A stretch of DNA of 41,483 nucleotides from an uncultured Bacteroidia bacterium (GCA_902778855.1 CACYZM010000026.1:1-41483), one strand, 5' to 3'. Positions 32,607 through 39,939 are shown, counted from the first letter of the stretch. Made by a program: numbers and translations. The notes: a model not told the origin generated them from the letters alone.

Positions 32607-32726
32607 TTATGCGTTTTTATCCCCTTCTTTCTCGTCCGAATGGATCAGGGCGAGGACGAAGCTGACGATCATGGCGACGAGGCCGATGCCGAGGAGGATG
32701 AGGAGGATGGTGAAGAAGGTTTGCAT
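32607..32726 (-). CDS. 39-aa single-span membrane peptide
   Basis: ATG 32726 opens MQTFFTILLILLGIGLVAMI followed by VSFVLALIHSDEKEGDKNA: one hydrophobic helix of ~25 residues, then a short charged tail. A full TATCTTTG box lies 12 bp upstream on the same strand. Downstream, on the minus strand, an imperfect hairpin (GAAG...CTTC) is followed by GGTTTTTATTTTT, a likely terminator. Promoter, helix and terminator make this a credible small gene. The role could be a small membrane regulator or a type I toxin-like peptide; neither can be shown. Confidence 0.6.
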   Translation of the reverse strand: MQTFFTILLILLGIGLVAMIVSFVLALIHSDEKEGDKNA

Positions 32727-32737
32727 AATCCAATAGA

Positions 32738-32745
32738 CAAAGATA
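32738..32745 (-). promoter_or_regulatory. -7 element of the 39-aa peptide gene (TATCTTTG)
   Basis: The minus strand reads TATCTTTG, 12 bp before ATG 32726. Confidence 0.65.
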
Positions 32746-32794
32746 CGATAATATTTCTCCCAGAGCAATCTGCCGGAGTAATCTACCCAGTAGT

Positions 32795-32911
32795 TTTGTC
32801 GCGACAGGATCAGGAAACCGTAGGCAATCCTGTGGCGGCGGCATTTGGGGCGAAAAAGCCGAAAATCCTACCACGACAGGACTTCCAGAGGCGCCCCCAA
32901 TCCTGTCGTGG
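32795..32911. repeat. Structured repeat family B, copy B3 (arm CGACAGGA)
   Basis: Hairpin 1 pairs CGCGACAGGAT (32800-32810) with ATCCTGTGGCG (32827-32837), 10 of 11. Hairpin 2 pairs CCACGACAGGA (32871-32881) perfectly with TCCTGTCGTGG (32901-32911). The shared core CGACAGGA appears in both hairpins. The spacer (GCATTTGGGGCGAAAAAG) resembles that of B1 and B2, and loop 2 contains GAGGCGCCC. Confidence 0.65.
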
Positions 32912-32936
32912 CAAAAGTTGAGCGACAAGTGCGTCA

Positions 32937-33037
32937 GGTCAATTGAAGACACTTCGGCGGAAGGGGGCAGCCGAAGACACTTCGGCGGAAGGGGGCGAAG
33001 CGGCCGAAGCGGGAGCCGAAGGGGCCGAAGCGGGAGC
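32937..33037. repeat. Direct repeat right copy plus GC-rich tandem repeats
   Basis: 32937-32962 repeats 32540-32565. The part GAAGACACTTCGGCGGAAGG is then duplicated in tandem (32945 and 32973). A degenerate run of CCGAAGCGGGAG units follows to ~33037. No ORF is supported; it sits just upstream of the lipoprotein promoter. Confidence 0.6.
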
Positions 33038-33056
33038 ATGATTGGACTTAATTGGT

Positions 33057-33064
33057 TATCTTTG
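33057..33064 (+). promoter_or_regulatory. -7 element of the lipoprotein gene (TATCTTTG)
   Basis: Full TAnnTTTG match, 41 bp before ATG 33106. No -33 TTTG at the usual spacing. Confidence 0.6.
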
Positions 33065-33105
33065 TATGTGAGAAGTTGTTGTAATTACCTTAAGAGACGC
33101 CCAAG

Positions 33106-34491
33106 ATGACTCGGTTTACTCGATTTACTCGATTTACTCTATTTACTCTATTTCGATTCCTCGCCCTGATTCTGTGGATTTGCTGGCTGTCAGCGATGCT
33201 TGCAGGTTGTGATCCGTTCAGAGGGGTCGGACGCGGCGAGAAACCGGAGGAGCCCGATGCGTACGGGGAGCTCATCGGAACTTTCTTTGTCGAAGGCCGC
33301 AACATGCATTTGCGGCTGCTCGACATCACGGATCTGTACCAGCAGGTGTGTTACATCCAGTGGGCTGTTCCCGTGAGCCATACGCACTTCGACAGTTTGC
33401 CGGAACCGTTGAAGGAGATCGTCAAGGGCTTCGCGTTCTCATTCCCTACGCAAGTGTACCGGATGCAATGGAAAGGCGAAACGGTATACCATCTGATCTG
33501 TCGCTTGTGGGATGATTATCAGTGCGTTTTCAGACCTTCGGGTGAAAATGTCAAGTTCAAGACATTGCCGGACTACAATCAGTTTCTTCAGGAAGTCCGC
33601 GATGTGAACTGCGTGCTGATCATCGACACCCAAGTGGTGAAAAGCGCCGAAGGCGCCCCCAACCTGCTCGTGGGAACCTGGCAGACGGACTGGGAGCATC
33701 TGCACCACGACAACATCGACGAGCAGGTGACGCTCTACGACAAACTGCCCTTCACCCTGACGGAAGTATGTCATTTCGAAGCGGACGGTACGGGCTATCT
33801 GCGCAGCGTGAAGACGTTCAAGGACGGCAAACGGGAAGTCTCCCTGGATCCGTTTACGTACTGGCTGACCGACTATCGGACGAATGGCAGCGGATCTTCC
33901 GCCTATCACAGCTATTATTACCTCTGCCGATTCGCAGCCGGCGATACCATCGAGTTTTCCGCCAGGTCCCGCGACGGATTTACCCAGACATTCGACCGCA
34001 GTTTTACGTTCGTGACGTATCCTTGGTACAAGAAGCGGTCGGATCCTTTTTCGGGCGGGAAAGGTAATCAGAAGTACGGGAATCCCGGAAAAAACAAGCA
34101 GTCCCCGATCGTAGGACGCTGGACGGGAACCGGCTTGAGCGCCGCCTATATATTCGGCATCAATCGCTACACCTGGGTTTTCCGCAGTGACGGAACGGGC
34201 TATCAGCTCCTGGGACGCCAATTCGTTCAATCCTTCGCCTATACCGTTGAAGGAAATGGCGATGCGCCACTACTGACCATCTATAAATACGACACGGGAT
34301 TTATGAGCGAGGACGGTTTCTGTAAAGAAGGAGATTGGACCTTCAGCTTCGTACCGCAACCCACGCCCCAAGGCAAGACAATGAAGGCCAGAATCTACGA
34401 CGGCGGCAACCGCCTGGAACTGGAAGGCTGCGCCACACACGCAGCCGACCTGACCCTGATTCCCACCGTATTCCAGCGGGTAAATCCCTAA
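33106..34491 (+). CDS. Lipoprotein with beta-rich domains and a repeat-encoded N-terminus
   Basis: 461 aa. The first 17 codons are a 9-bp tandem repeat (unit CGATTTACT), giving MTRFTRFTRFTLFTLFRF. A hydrophobic helix and lipobox LAGC (about C35) follow. The mature protein has two similar beta-rich halves: LLVGTWQTDWEHLHHDN...FEADGTGYLRSV and IVGRWTGTGLSAAYIF...FRSDGTGYQLLG. Both resemble the lipocalin-like 'lvGtW...f..DGtg' pattern common in Bacteroidota lipoproteins. Function unknown. The repeat could allow slippage that changes the signal-peptide length in steps of three residues. Confidence 0.8.
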   Translation: MTRFTRFTRFTLFTLFRFLALILWICWLSAMLAGCDPFRGVGRGEKPEEPDAYGELIGTFFVEGRNMHLRLLDITDLYQQVCYIQWAVPVSHTHFDSLPEPLKEIVKGFAFSFPTQVYRMQWKGETVYHLICRLWDDYQCVFRPSGENVKFKTLPDYNQFLQEVRDVNCVLIIDTQVVKSAEGAPNLLVGTWQTDWEHLHHDNIDEQVTLYDKLPFTLTEVCHFEADGTGYLRSVKTFKDGKREVSLDPFTYWLTDYRTNGSGSSAYHSYYYLCRFAAGDTIEFSARSRDGFTQTFDRSFTFVTYPWYKKRSDPFSGGKGNQKYGNPGKNKQSPIVGRWTGTGLSAAYIFGINRYTWVFRSDGTGYQLLGRQFVQSFAYTVEGNGDAPLLTIYKYDTGFMSEDGFCKEGDWTFSFVPQPTPQGKTMKARIYDGGNRLELEGCATHAADLTLIPTVFQRVNP

Positions 34492-34527
34492 AACCGTCGG
34501 GAGCTTTTCTTTCTCAAAATTTAATCG

Positions 34528-34535
34528 TATCTTTA
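34528..34535 (+). promoter_or_regulatory. -7 element (TATCTTTA)
   Basis: 7/8 match to TAnnTTTG, 33 bp before ATG 34569. Confidence 0.5.
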
Positions 34536-34568
34536 TAGGTTGTTTGCAGCAATCAAATCACTCATCAT

Positions 34569-36800
34569 ATGGAAAAGACCTCTTATCCCTGGACCTTTAC
34601 TTCGGTCGGCGGGACGGTGCGTGTGAAAATCACCTCCGGCGCCGACATCGCCCATCTGGGCGAACTGGACCGTAAACTGTGGACGGTCCTCAGTTGCCCG
34701 ACGCGCAATCTGGAATTCGACCAGAAGACCCTCGACCTCCTCGACACCGACCACGACGGGAACATCCGCGTGGACGAAGTCATCGCCAATGCCCAGTGGC
34801 TGACCGGCATCCTGAAGGATCCGGACACGCTCCTGGCCGGCGGCACCGAAATCCCGTTCTCCGCCTTCAACGAGGAGAATCCTGACGGCGCGAAGCTGCT
34901 CTCCTCCGCCAAGCAGATCCTGAAGAATCTCGGCCTGGAGAAAGACAGCATCGCACTGGAAGACACGGCCGACAACGTGAAGATCTTCGCCGACACGAAG
35001 TTCAACGGCGACGGCATCATCACGCCGGCCAGCGCCGACGATGAGGCGCTCGCCGCCCTGGTCACCACCATCACGGAAACCATCGGCAAAGCGATGGACC
35101 GCAGCGGCAAGGACGGCGTGACGGCCGAGCACATCGAAGCGTTCTACACCGCCCTCGGCGAATACGCCGCCTGGCAGGACGCCGGCACGAAGGACGTCTT
35201 CCCCTTCGGAGACAAGACCGCCGACGCGCTGGCCTCGGTCGAGGCGCTGAAAGACAAGGTCGCCGACTATTTCATGCGTTGCAAGCTCATCGGCTTCGAC
35301 GCCGGCACGGCCCCGGCCGTGGACGTCGATGTCGAGAAGATCAAGGCCATCGAGGGCAACCTGGCGCTGGCCTCCTCCGCCATCGGCGAAGAGCCGCTGG
35401 CGAAGCCCGCGGCCGACGGCAAGCTGCCGCTCGACGCCGTGAACCCGGCCTGGAAGGCCGCTGTGAACGCGATGCGCGCGCTCGTGCTGGAAGAAGGCAC
35501 GAAGACGCTCACCGAGGACGCCTGGGCAGGCATCCTCGACAAGTTCGCCCCCTACACCGCCTGGATGGCCGAGAAGAAAGGCGCCGCGGTGGAAGGCCTG
35601 GGCATCGACAAAGTGAAGGAGCTCCTGAAAGCCGACCAGAAAGACGCGCTGCTCAAGCTCGTGGAAGCCGACAAGGCGCTCGAAGAGGAAGCGCTTTCGA
35701 TCGAGGCGGTCGACAAGCTGCTCCGGCTGTATCACAATTTCTACGACTTCCTGAACAACTATGTGGTGTTGTCCGACTTCTATGCGGAAGACCGCAAGGC
35801 CATGTTCCAGGCAGGCCGGCTGTACATCGACCAGCGTTCCACCGACCTCTGCGTCCGCGTGGACGGGCCGAACCCCGACATCACGAATCTCAGCGGAATG
35901 TATATCCTCTACTGCGCCTGCAAGAGCGAGAAGCTGGGCAAGACGATGAACATCGCCGCCGTCCTGACCGACGGTGACGTGGAAGGCATCCGTCCCGGCA
36001 AGAACGCCGTGTTCTACGACCGCGACGGGAACGACTGGGGCGCCGTAGTCACGAGCATCGTGGACAATCCCCTCTCCATCCGCCAGGCCTTCTGGTCGCC
36101 GTACAAGAAGGCGGCGCGCTGGATCTCCGAGAAGATCGGCAAGGTCGCTTCCGACAAGGCCGCGAAGGGCGAAGGCACGCTGAGCAACATCACGGAAAGC
36201 GCCACCACCGCACCCGCCGCCGGCGCCGAAGCCGCTACGAAGGCTGCGCCGTTCGATATCGGCAAGATCGCCGGCATCACTATCGCGATCGCCGCCGTGA
36301 CGGGCGTCGTCACGGCCATCGTCGCGACGCTCAAGACCCTCGCCTGGTGGCAGTGGATTGTGCTGATCGTCGCGCTGATGCTGGTCATCTCGCTGCCCGC
36401 GGTATTCATCGCGTGGCGGAAGCTCCGCCGGCGCGATCTGGGCCCGGTGCTCAATGCCAACGGCTGGGCCATCAACGCGGCTTCGTTCGTTCGCGGCAAG
36501 TTCGCCAAGGGGCTGACCAAGCTGGCCGTCTATCCGAAGCTCACGGAGGTCGATCCGGCCGCCCGTCGCAAAGCGGCCTGGCGCAAGTTCTGGTGCTGGC
36601 TGATCGCCATCCTGGTGGTGGCCGGGCTGGGGCTCTATTTTACCGACCATCTGAAGTGCATCGGTCTGCCGTTCCACAAGGAGAAGCCGGTGGAGGAAGT
36701 GGTTGAAGAGGCGGCCGAGGCCACCGAAGCGGCCGTGGAAGATGCCGCTGCGGCAGCAGAAGCCGTTGAAGCGCCTGCCGAAGAAGCTGCCGAGGGCTAG
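34569..36800 (+). CDS. 743-aa EF-hand protein with C-terminal membrane helices
   Basis: No signal peptide. Residues 59-70 form a canonical EF-hand loop (DTDHDGNIRVDE: D59, D61, D63, G64, I66, E70). Two further degenerate loops follow (KFNGDGIITPAS, DRSGKDGVTAEH). The middle is a long helical region rich in Ala, Lys and Glu. Residues ~425-480 form a compact beta-containing domain (GRLYIDQRSTDLCVRVDGP, KNAVFYDRDGNDWGAVV). Three membrane helices lie at about 566-587, 592-616 and 673-692. The last ~38 residues are an acidic Ala/Glu tail (EEVVEEAAEATEAAVEDAAA). I do not know the family. Calcium binding at the first loop is likely. The domain order suggests a mostly cytoplasmic protein tethered at its C-terminus. 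Confidence 0.85.
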   Translation: MEKTSYPWTFTSVGGTVRVKITSGADIAHLGELDRKLWTVLSCPTRNLEFDQKTLDLLDTDHDGNIRVDEVIANAQWLTGILKDPDTLLAGGTEIPFSAFNEENPDGAKLLSSAKQILKNLGLEKDSIALEDTADNVKIFADTKFNGDGIITPASADDEALAALVTTITETIGKAMDRSGKDGVTAEHIEAFYTALGEYAAWQDAGTKDVFPFGDKTADALASVEALKDKVADYFMRCKLIGFDAGTAPAVDVDVEKIKAIEGNLALASSAIGEEPLAKPAADGKLPLDAVNPAWKAAVNAMRALVLEEGTKTLTEDAWAGILDKFAPYTAWMAEKKGAAVEGLGIDKVKELLKADQKDALLKLVEADKALEEEALSIEAVDKLLRLYHNFYDFLNNYVVLSDFYAEDRKAMFQAGRLYIDQRSTDLCVRVDGPNPDITNLSGMYILYCACKSEKLGKTMNIAAVLTDGDVEGIRPGKNAVFYDRDGNDWGAVVTSIVDNPLSIRQAFWSPYKKAARWISEKIGKVASDKAAKGEGTLSNITESATTAPAAGAEAATKAAPFDIGKIAGITIAIAAVTGVVTAIVATLKTLAWWQWIVLIVALMLVISLPAVFIAWRKLRRRDLGPVLNANGWAINAASFVRGKFAKGLTKLAVYPKLTEVDPAARRKAAWRKFWCWLIAILVVAGLGLYFTDHLKCIGLPFHKEKPVEEVVEEAAEATEAAVEDAAAAAEAVEAPAEEAAEG

Positions 36801-37468
36801 GCTTTCTTCTTCTGTCCGTGCCGCCGGTTGGCGGTTTCGAAGTAGTATTGTAGATCCTTATTTTTCAAGATCGGATCGCGGAAGCGCTCGAACCATTCAG
36901 CGAATGATTCGAGCGTTTCTCCTACGTAGAAGTCTTCGTCGAGTTCGCGGGTATAGGTACCGCCGCCGGTGACGCTGGCGGCCCATCCGGTGCAGACGTC
37001 ATCATAGTAGCGGTAGGGTTTCCCTTTGTCATCGAAGCGGATTTCGAGGCGGGTGCCGGTGTCGTGTTCTTCGTCGCGGTACCAGCCGATGAAGATGTCG
37101 GCGTGGCGGAATTCGAGGCCGAGTTCTTTTGCGAAGCGTTCGCCGAAGCTGTCGTACCAGCCGCGGACGAGGACGTGGTTTTTCTTGAGGAGCGCTTTGA
37201 GTTGCGGGGTGACGGCGATGGCCTGGACGTTATAGTGGATGATGATATACTGGAGGGCCGGGAAGGCTTCGAGGAAGCCGGGGCCGACTTCGGTGATGTC
37301 TTTGGTGAATTCGACGCCAGTATATTCTCCCGTCCAGGCGCGGTCTCCGGGCTTATCGCCTTGGCGGTCGAGGTCTTTTTCGCAGACTTTCCCTTTACCG
37401 AGGACTTCCAGGGCGTATCGCCAGTTGGTACTATATTCGATTATGGGGTTATTGGCAGATTGTCTCAT
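36797..37468 (-). CDS. Hypothetical protein, 223 aa
   Basis: Starts at ATG 37468 (MRQSANNPIIEYSTNWRYAL). A soluble, mixed alpha/beta protein rich in aromatic residues (FPALQYIIIHYNVQAIAVTP, KNHVLVRGWYDSFGERFAKE, HADIFIGWYRDEEHD). No motif I know. It has its own promoter (TATATTTG, 37553-37560). A 16-codon upstream ORF (MKNTPISRETALETQA) ends just before the start. The stop overlaps the convergent EF-hand gene by 4 bp. Confidence 0.7.
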   Translation of the reverse strand: MRQSANNPIIEYSTNWRYALEVLGKGKVCEKDLDRQGDKPGDRAWTGEYTGVEFTKDITEVGPGFLEAFPALQYIIIHYNVQAIAVTPQLKALLKKNHVLVRGWYDSFGERFAKELGLEFRHADIFIGWYRDEEHDTGTRLEIRFDDKGKPYRYYDDVCTGWAASVTGGGTYTRELDEDFYVGETLESFAEWFERFRDPILKNKDLQYYFETANRRHGQKKKA

Positions 37469-37552
37469 CGTGTTTATGCTTGGGTTTCAAGGGCCGTTTC
37501 GCGGGAGATGGGGGTATTCTTCATAGGTTTTCGTTCCTGATTATTGTGGTAA

Positions 37553-37560
37553 CAAATATA
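37553..37560 (-). promoter_or_regulatory. -7 element (TATATTTG)
   Basis: The minus strand reads TATATTTG, with TTTC about 18 bp upstream as a poor -33. It drives the 223-aa gene, 84 bp before its ATG. Confidence 0.55.
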
Positions 37561-37598
37561 GGAATTCTTTGGTTGAAAGAGAAATGAGCATTATTACT

Positions 37599-37647
37599 TT
37601 CCCGAAATTTAGGAATTTTTTTCAAATTATTTCCTAAAATTTAGGAA
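37599..37647 (+). promoter_or_regulatory. Two near-identical palindromic operators three helical turns apart
   Basis: TTCCCGAAATTTAGGAA (37599-37615) and TTCCTAAAATTTAGGAA (37631-37647) agree at 15 of 17 positions. The second, extended by one base each side, is a perfect TTTCCTAAA-A-TTTAGGAAA palindrome. Centre-to-centre distance is 32 bp. The second ends 6 bp before the -7 box of the ATPase gene, so a bound dimer would block the promoter. Confidence 0.65.
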
Positions 37648-37653
37648 AGTTAT

Positions 37654-37661
37654 TATCTTTG
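37654..37661 (+). promoter_or_regulatory. -7 element of the ATPase gene (TATCTTTG)
   Basis: Full TAnnTTTG match, 15 bp before ATG 37677. The -33 region lies inside the palindromic operator. Confidence 0.75.
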
Positions 37662-37676
37662 CAAAAAAACCGAGTC

Positions 37677-38981
37677 ATGACACTCAAGGAAACCATCAAA
37701 TCGCTAATCGCCATCAAGCAGCAGGAAATACCCGTTGCATACAACCCTCGTGACGTTGAATTACCCATAAATACAAAGAAAATTATCACTGTTGTGGGTG
37801 TTCGCCGATGTGGGAAATCCACACTGATGGAACTAAGTATCGAACGCTTGTTAAAAGCGGGCATCAGTCCCAGGCAGATTGCCTGGATCGGCTTTGACGA
37901 TGAGCGCTTCGACGCCATGCAAGCCGCGGACTTCAATTCCATTCTTGAGGCGTATATGGAGATGTTTCCGGACATTCCAATAAAAGACGTCTACTTCTTC
38001 TTTGATGAGATTCAGCGTATCAAAGGATGGGAACTCTTTGTGCTGCGCCTTTTCAAGAATTACAGCAAGCATATTTTCATCTCGGGAAGCAACGCCGACA
38101 TGCTTTCTGAGGAGTTGAATACCGCCCTTCGTGGTTGGCCTTTGGAATACAAGGAGTATCCCTTGTCCTTCAAAGAATATTGTCAGTTTACGGGAGTCCC
38201 TACTGATAGTTATCTGGAAAAGGACTTAGCTTTGATTCGCTCCTCCTTCGAATCTTTTGTTCGCGAGGGGGGATATCCTGAAGTCGTGCTGGAGCCCAGC
38301 CGGGTAATGAAGGACAAACTACTGCAAGGCTATTTCAACGCAATGATCTTCAGAGATTTGGTGGACCGCTATAAGTTGTCTAACCCAGAACGCGTCAAGT
38401 ATGTTATTAAACGTTTGATGGCAGGAATGACCAAGCCGGCATCAATCAATGCCATCTATAATGACATGCGCTCGCAAGGGAGAAAAGTATCCAAAGATGA
38501 TTTGTATGACATTGCCGATAAGACTTGCTCCATCTTCCTCTTGTACAAAGTAACTAAGTTTGACCAATCTTTCAAGAAAGAAACAAGCGCCCTTCCTAAA
38601 TACTACTGTGTTGATAATGGTCTTCGCCAGTCAGTTCTTCTCCCTGGCAAGGACGATGACGGAATTCTTTTTGAGAACGTGGTGTTCCTTCATCTGTTGC
38701 GAAGTCTTCCTGATGGTCACAAAATATGCTACTATCGTGGGGATAAAGAATGTGATTTTGTCGTCCAAAACGATACGACAGTGGTGGAGTTGATTCAAGT
38801 CTGTTGGGACATGAAAGAAAAAGAGACCCGCGATCGTGAGATAAACGGTATTCGTGAAGCAGCGTCTTTCACCGGATGCAAGAAGATGACAATTGTTACT
38901 CGCGAAGAGGAAGAAATTGTCCCGGATACGTTTGGGACAGTAAATATAGTGCCTGCCTGGAAATGGTTTTTAGGGCGCTGA
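37677..38981 (+). CDS. AAA_14/DUF4143 ATPase
   Basis: 434 aa from ATG 37677. Walker A is GVRRCGKST (G41-T49), Walker B VYFFFDEIQ (D110, E111), and a sensor ISGSNADML follows. The first ~190 residues are AAA_14. A winged-helix linker (PERVKYVIKRLMAGMTKPAS) leads to the C-terminal DUF4143 domain with the nuclease-fold-like pattern GILFENVVFLHLLR, YYRGDKECDFVVQ and VVELIQVCWD, which carries D/E-x-K-like acidic residues. These ATPases are abundant in Bacteroidota and of unknown function; a link to mobile or defence DNA has been suggested. More AT-rich than neighbours. Its promoter carries the double operator; the protein has no obvious DNA-binding repressor domain beyond the winged helix, so the repressor may be encoded elsewhere. 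Confidence 0.92.
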   Translation: MTLKETIKSLIAIKQQEIPVAYNPRDVELPINTKKIITVVGVRRCGKSTLMELSIERLLKAGISPRQIAWIGFDDERFDAMQAADFNSILEAYMEMFPDIPIKDVYFFFDEIQRIKGWELFVLRLFKNYSKHIFISGSNADMLSEELNTALRGWPLEYKEYPLSFKEYCQFTGVPTDSYLEKDLALIRSSFESFVREGGYPEVVLEPSRVMKDKLLQGYFNAMIFRDLVDRYKLSNPERVKYVIKRLMAGMTKPASINAIYNDMRSQGRKVSKDDLYDIADKTCSIFLLYKVTKFDQSFKKETSALPKYYCVDNGLRQSVLLPGKDDDGILFENVVFLHLLRSLPDGHKICYYRGDKECDFVVQNDTTVVELIQVCWDMKEKETRDREINGIREAASFTGCKKMTIVTREEEEIVPDTFGTVNIVPAWKWFLGR

Positions 38982-38990
38982 AGCAGATAT

Positions 38991-39311
38991 TCAATCCAGT
39001 TTTACCGCCGTACCGGAAGCAGTGACCATCAGCATACCATTGTTGGTGCCGAGGACTTCATAGTCGAGGTCAATGCCTACGATGGCGTCGGCGCCGAGCA
39101 TTTCGGCGCGTTCGCGCATTTCGCCCATGGCGGCAGATCTAGCCTGGATGAGTTCATCTTCGTACGACGAGCTACGGCCGCCGACGAGGTTGCGGAAACT
39201 GGCAGCGATGTCTTTCAGGAAAACGACACCGGCGATTACTTCGCCGAAAACGACGCCCTGGTATTCTTTGATGGTGCGTCCTTCGATTGTAGGGGTGGTT
39301 GTGAGGATCAT
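38991..39311 (-). CDS. YbjQ/UPF0145-family protein
   Basis: 106 aa, the usual length. [20 protein letters not shown] and [20 protein letters not shown], then [20 protein letters not shown] and [20 protein letters not shown], match the UPF0145 (putative heavy-metal-binding) family, which forms pentamers; the role is unclear. Promoter TAACTTTG is at 39331-39338. It converges on the ATPase gene with a 9-bp gap. Confidence 0.95.
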   Translation of the reverse strand: MILTTTPTIEGRTIKEYQGVVFGEVIAGVVFLKDIAASFRNLVGGRSSSYEDELIQARSAAMGEMRERAEMLGADAIVGIDLDYEVLGTNNGMLMVTASGTAVKLD

Positions 39312-39330
39312 AGTCTCAGATTATTTGAAA

Positions 39331-39338
39331 CAAAGTTA
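39331..39338 (-). promoter_or_regulatory. -7 element of the YbjQ-family gene (TAACTTTG)
   Basis: The minus strand reads TAACTTTG, a full TAnnTTTG match, 19 bp before ATG 39311. Confidence 0.65.
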
Positions 39339-39363
39339 GTGAATTCTCGATAGTATTCAAATG

Positions 39364-39634
39364 AAGCCCTATCGGGAAGCCCTTGTCGGGAAGAAACATT
39401 CCTCCGCTCAGATGGCGAAAAAGGGAGCGGCATCGGTCGCTTGACGGCGAACTCCTCCCTTTTAGCCTCGCCAAGGCGAGTCTAACGGTCGTCAAACATA
39501 ACGCCGTCATGGCCTCGGTAGGGCCGCAGGATTCCCTGCGTCCCTACCCTACGGCCACCGCTCCCTGCACAAGCCCCCACACGTCCCTTTTTCGCCAATT
39601 CGCTCCGGAATTGTTTCTTCCCGCCGGCGGGCTT
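39364..39634. repeat. Structured repeat family A, copy A2 (~271 bp)
   Basis: Same fold as A1 at 12.2 kb. The outer stem is AAGAAACATTCC (39391-39402) with 39607-39619; two G-C pairs of A1 are A-T here on both sides. Hairpin 1 is TTAG-c-CTCGCC / GGCGAG-t-CTAA (39462-39485), unlike A1 in sequence but equal in shape. Hairpin 2 is GGTAGGGCCGCAGG (39517-39530) with 39535-39548; two pairs differ from A1 by compensating changes. The left end has a short tandem duplication of CGGGAAG. No ORF is supported. Confidence 0.8.
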
Positions 39635-39651
39635 ATAAGATCGATGACATA

Positions 39652-39727
39652 GAAAAAGAGCATTACTCTGTTGTCAGAATAATGCTCTATAAGTGAAAGC
39701 TCTTTCTCAACGAGCTCCCGATTAACA
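39652..39727 (-). ncRNA. Candidate small RNA, copy 1 of a duplicated module
   Basis: Minus-strand transcript of ~75 nt predicted from a promoter at 39733-39764. It carries a conserved 5' part (TGTTAATCGGGAGCTC, then TTGAGAAAGAGC) and ends in a terminator: AGAGCATTA / TAATGCTCT (39657-39665 with 39680-39688) plus a T run at 39653-39657. The GAGCTC...GAGC part can form a second small hairpin. The second copy is at 41137-41218; promoter, 5' part and terminator arms are kept while the linker and loop differ. Confidence 0.6.
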
Positions 39728-39732
39728 TTTTA

Positions 39733-39764
39733 CAAAGATAGTACACAAATCGGCCAAATCCAAA
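39733..39764 (-). promoter_or_regulatory. Promoter of small RNA copy 1 (TTTGG -19 bp- TATCTTTG)
   Basis: Minus strand: TTTGG (39760-39764) and TATCTTTG (39733-39740) with exactly 19 bp between them, the same spacing as in copy 2. Confidence 0.7.
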
Positions 39765-39771
39765 TAATAGT

Positions 39772-39939
39772 CTACTCTTCCTCGTCCTTCTTCTTATTTC
39801 GATCCATAAAGCCGTTAGCCAATGCAGCAATAAGCGCGATGGCTATAAAGAAATGCGCCAGTTTCTGAGCCCCGGCCTTGTCGGGCAGTAATTGGACAAC
39901 GACCAATGCGCTTGCTTTAACTATTTGTACTTCGTAAAA
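39772..39939 (-). pseudogene. C-terminal frame of an unidentified gene (duplicated)
   Basis: An open frame without ATG ends at TAG 39772-39774. It encodes ...LLPDKAGAQKLAHFFIAIAL, IAALANGFMDRNKKKDEEE: a hydrophobic helix and a charged tail. The same ending, with synonymous and conservative changes, occurs at 41275. It begins only after a stop at 39940-39942 and may be a remnant, or a small protein with a TTG start near 39906. Confidence 0.35.

Noticed and set aside
32937-33037. Short tandem repeats considered as a CRISPR array
   Set aside because: Repeats are degenerate and abut without unique spacers, and there are no cas genes.
34533-36677. A 714-codon open frame on the minus strand
   Set aside because: Antisense to the EF-hand protein gene; no motifs; composition of a shadow frame.
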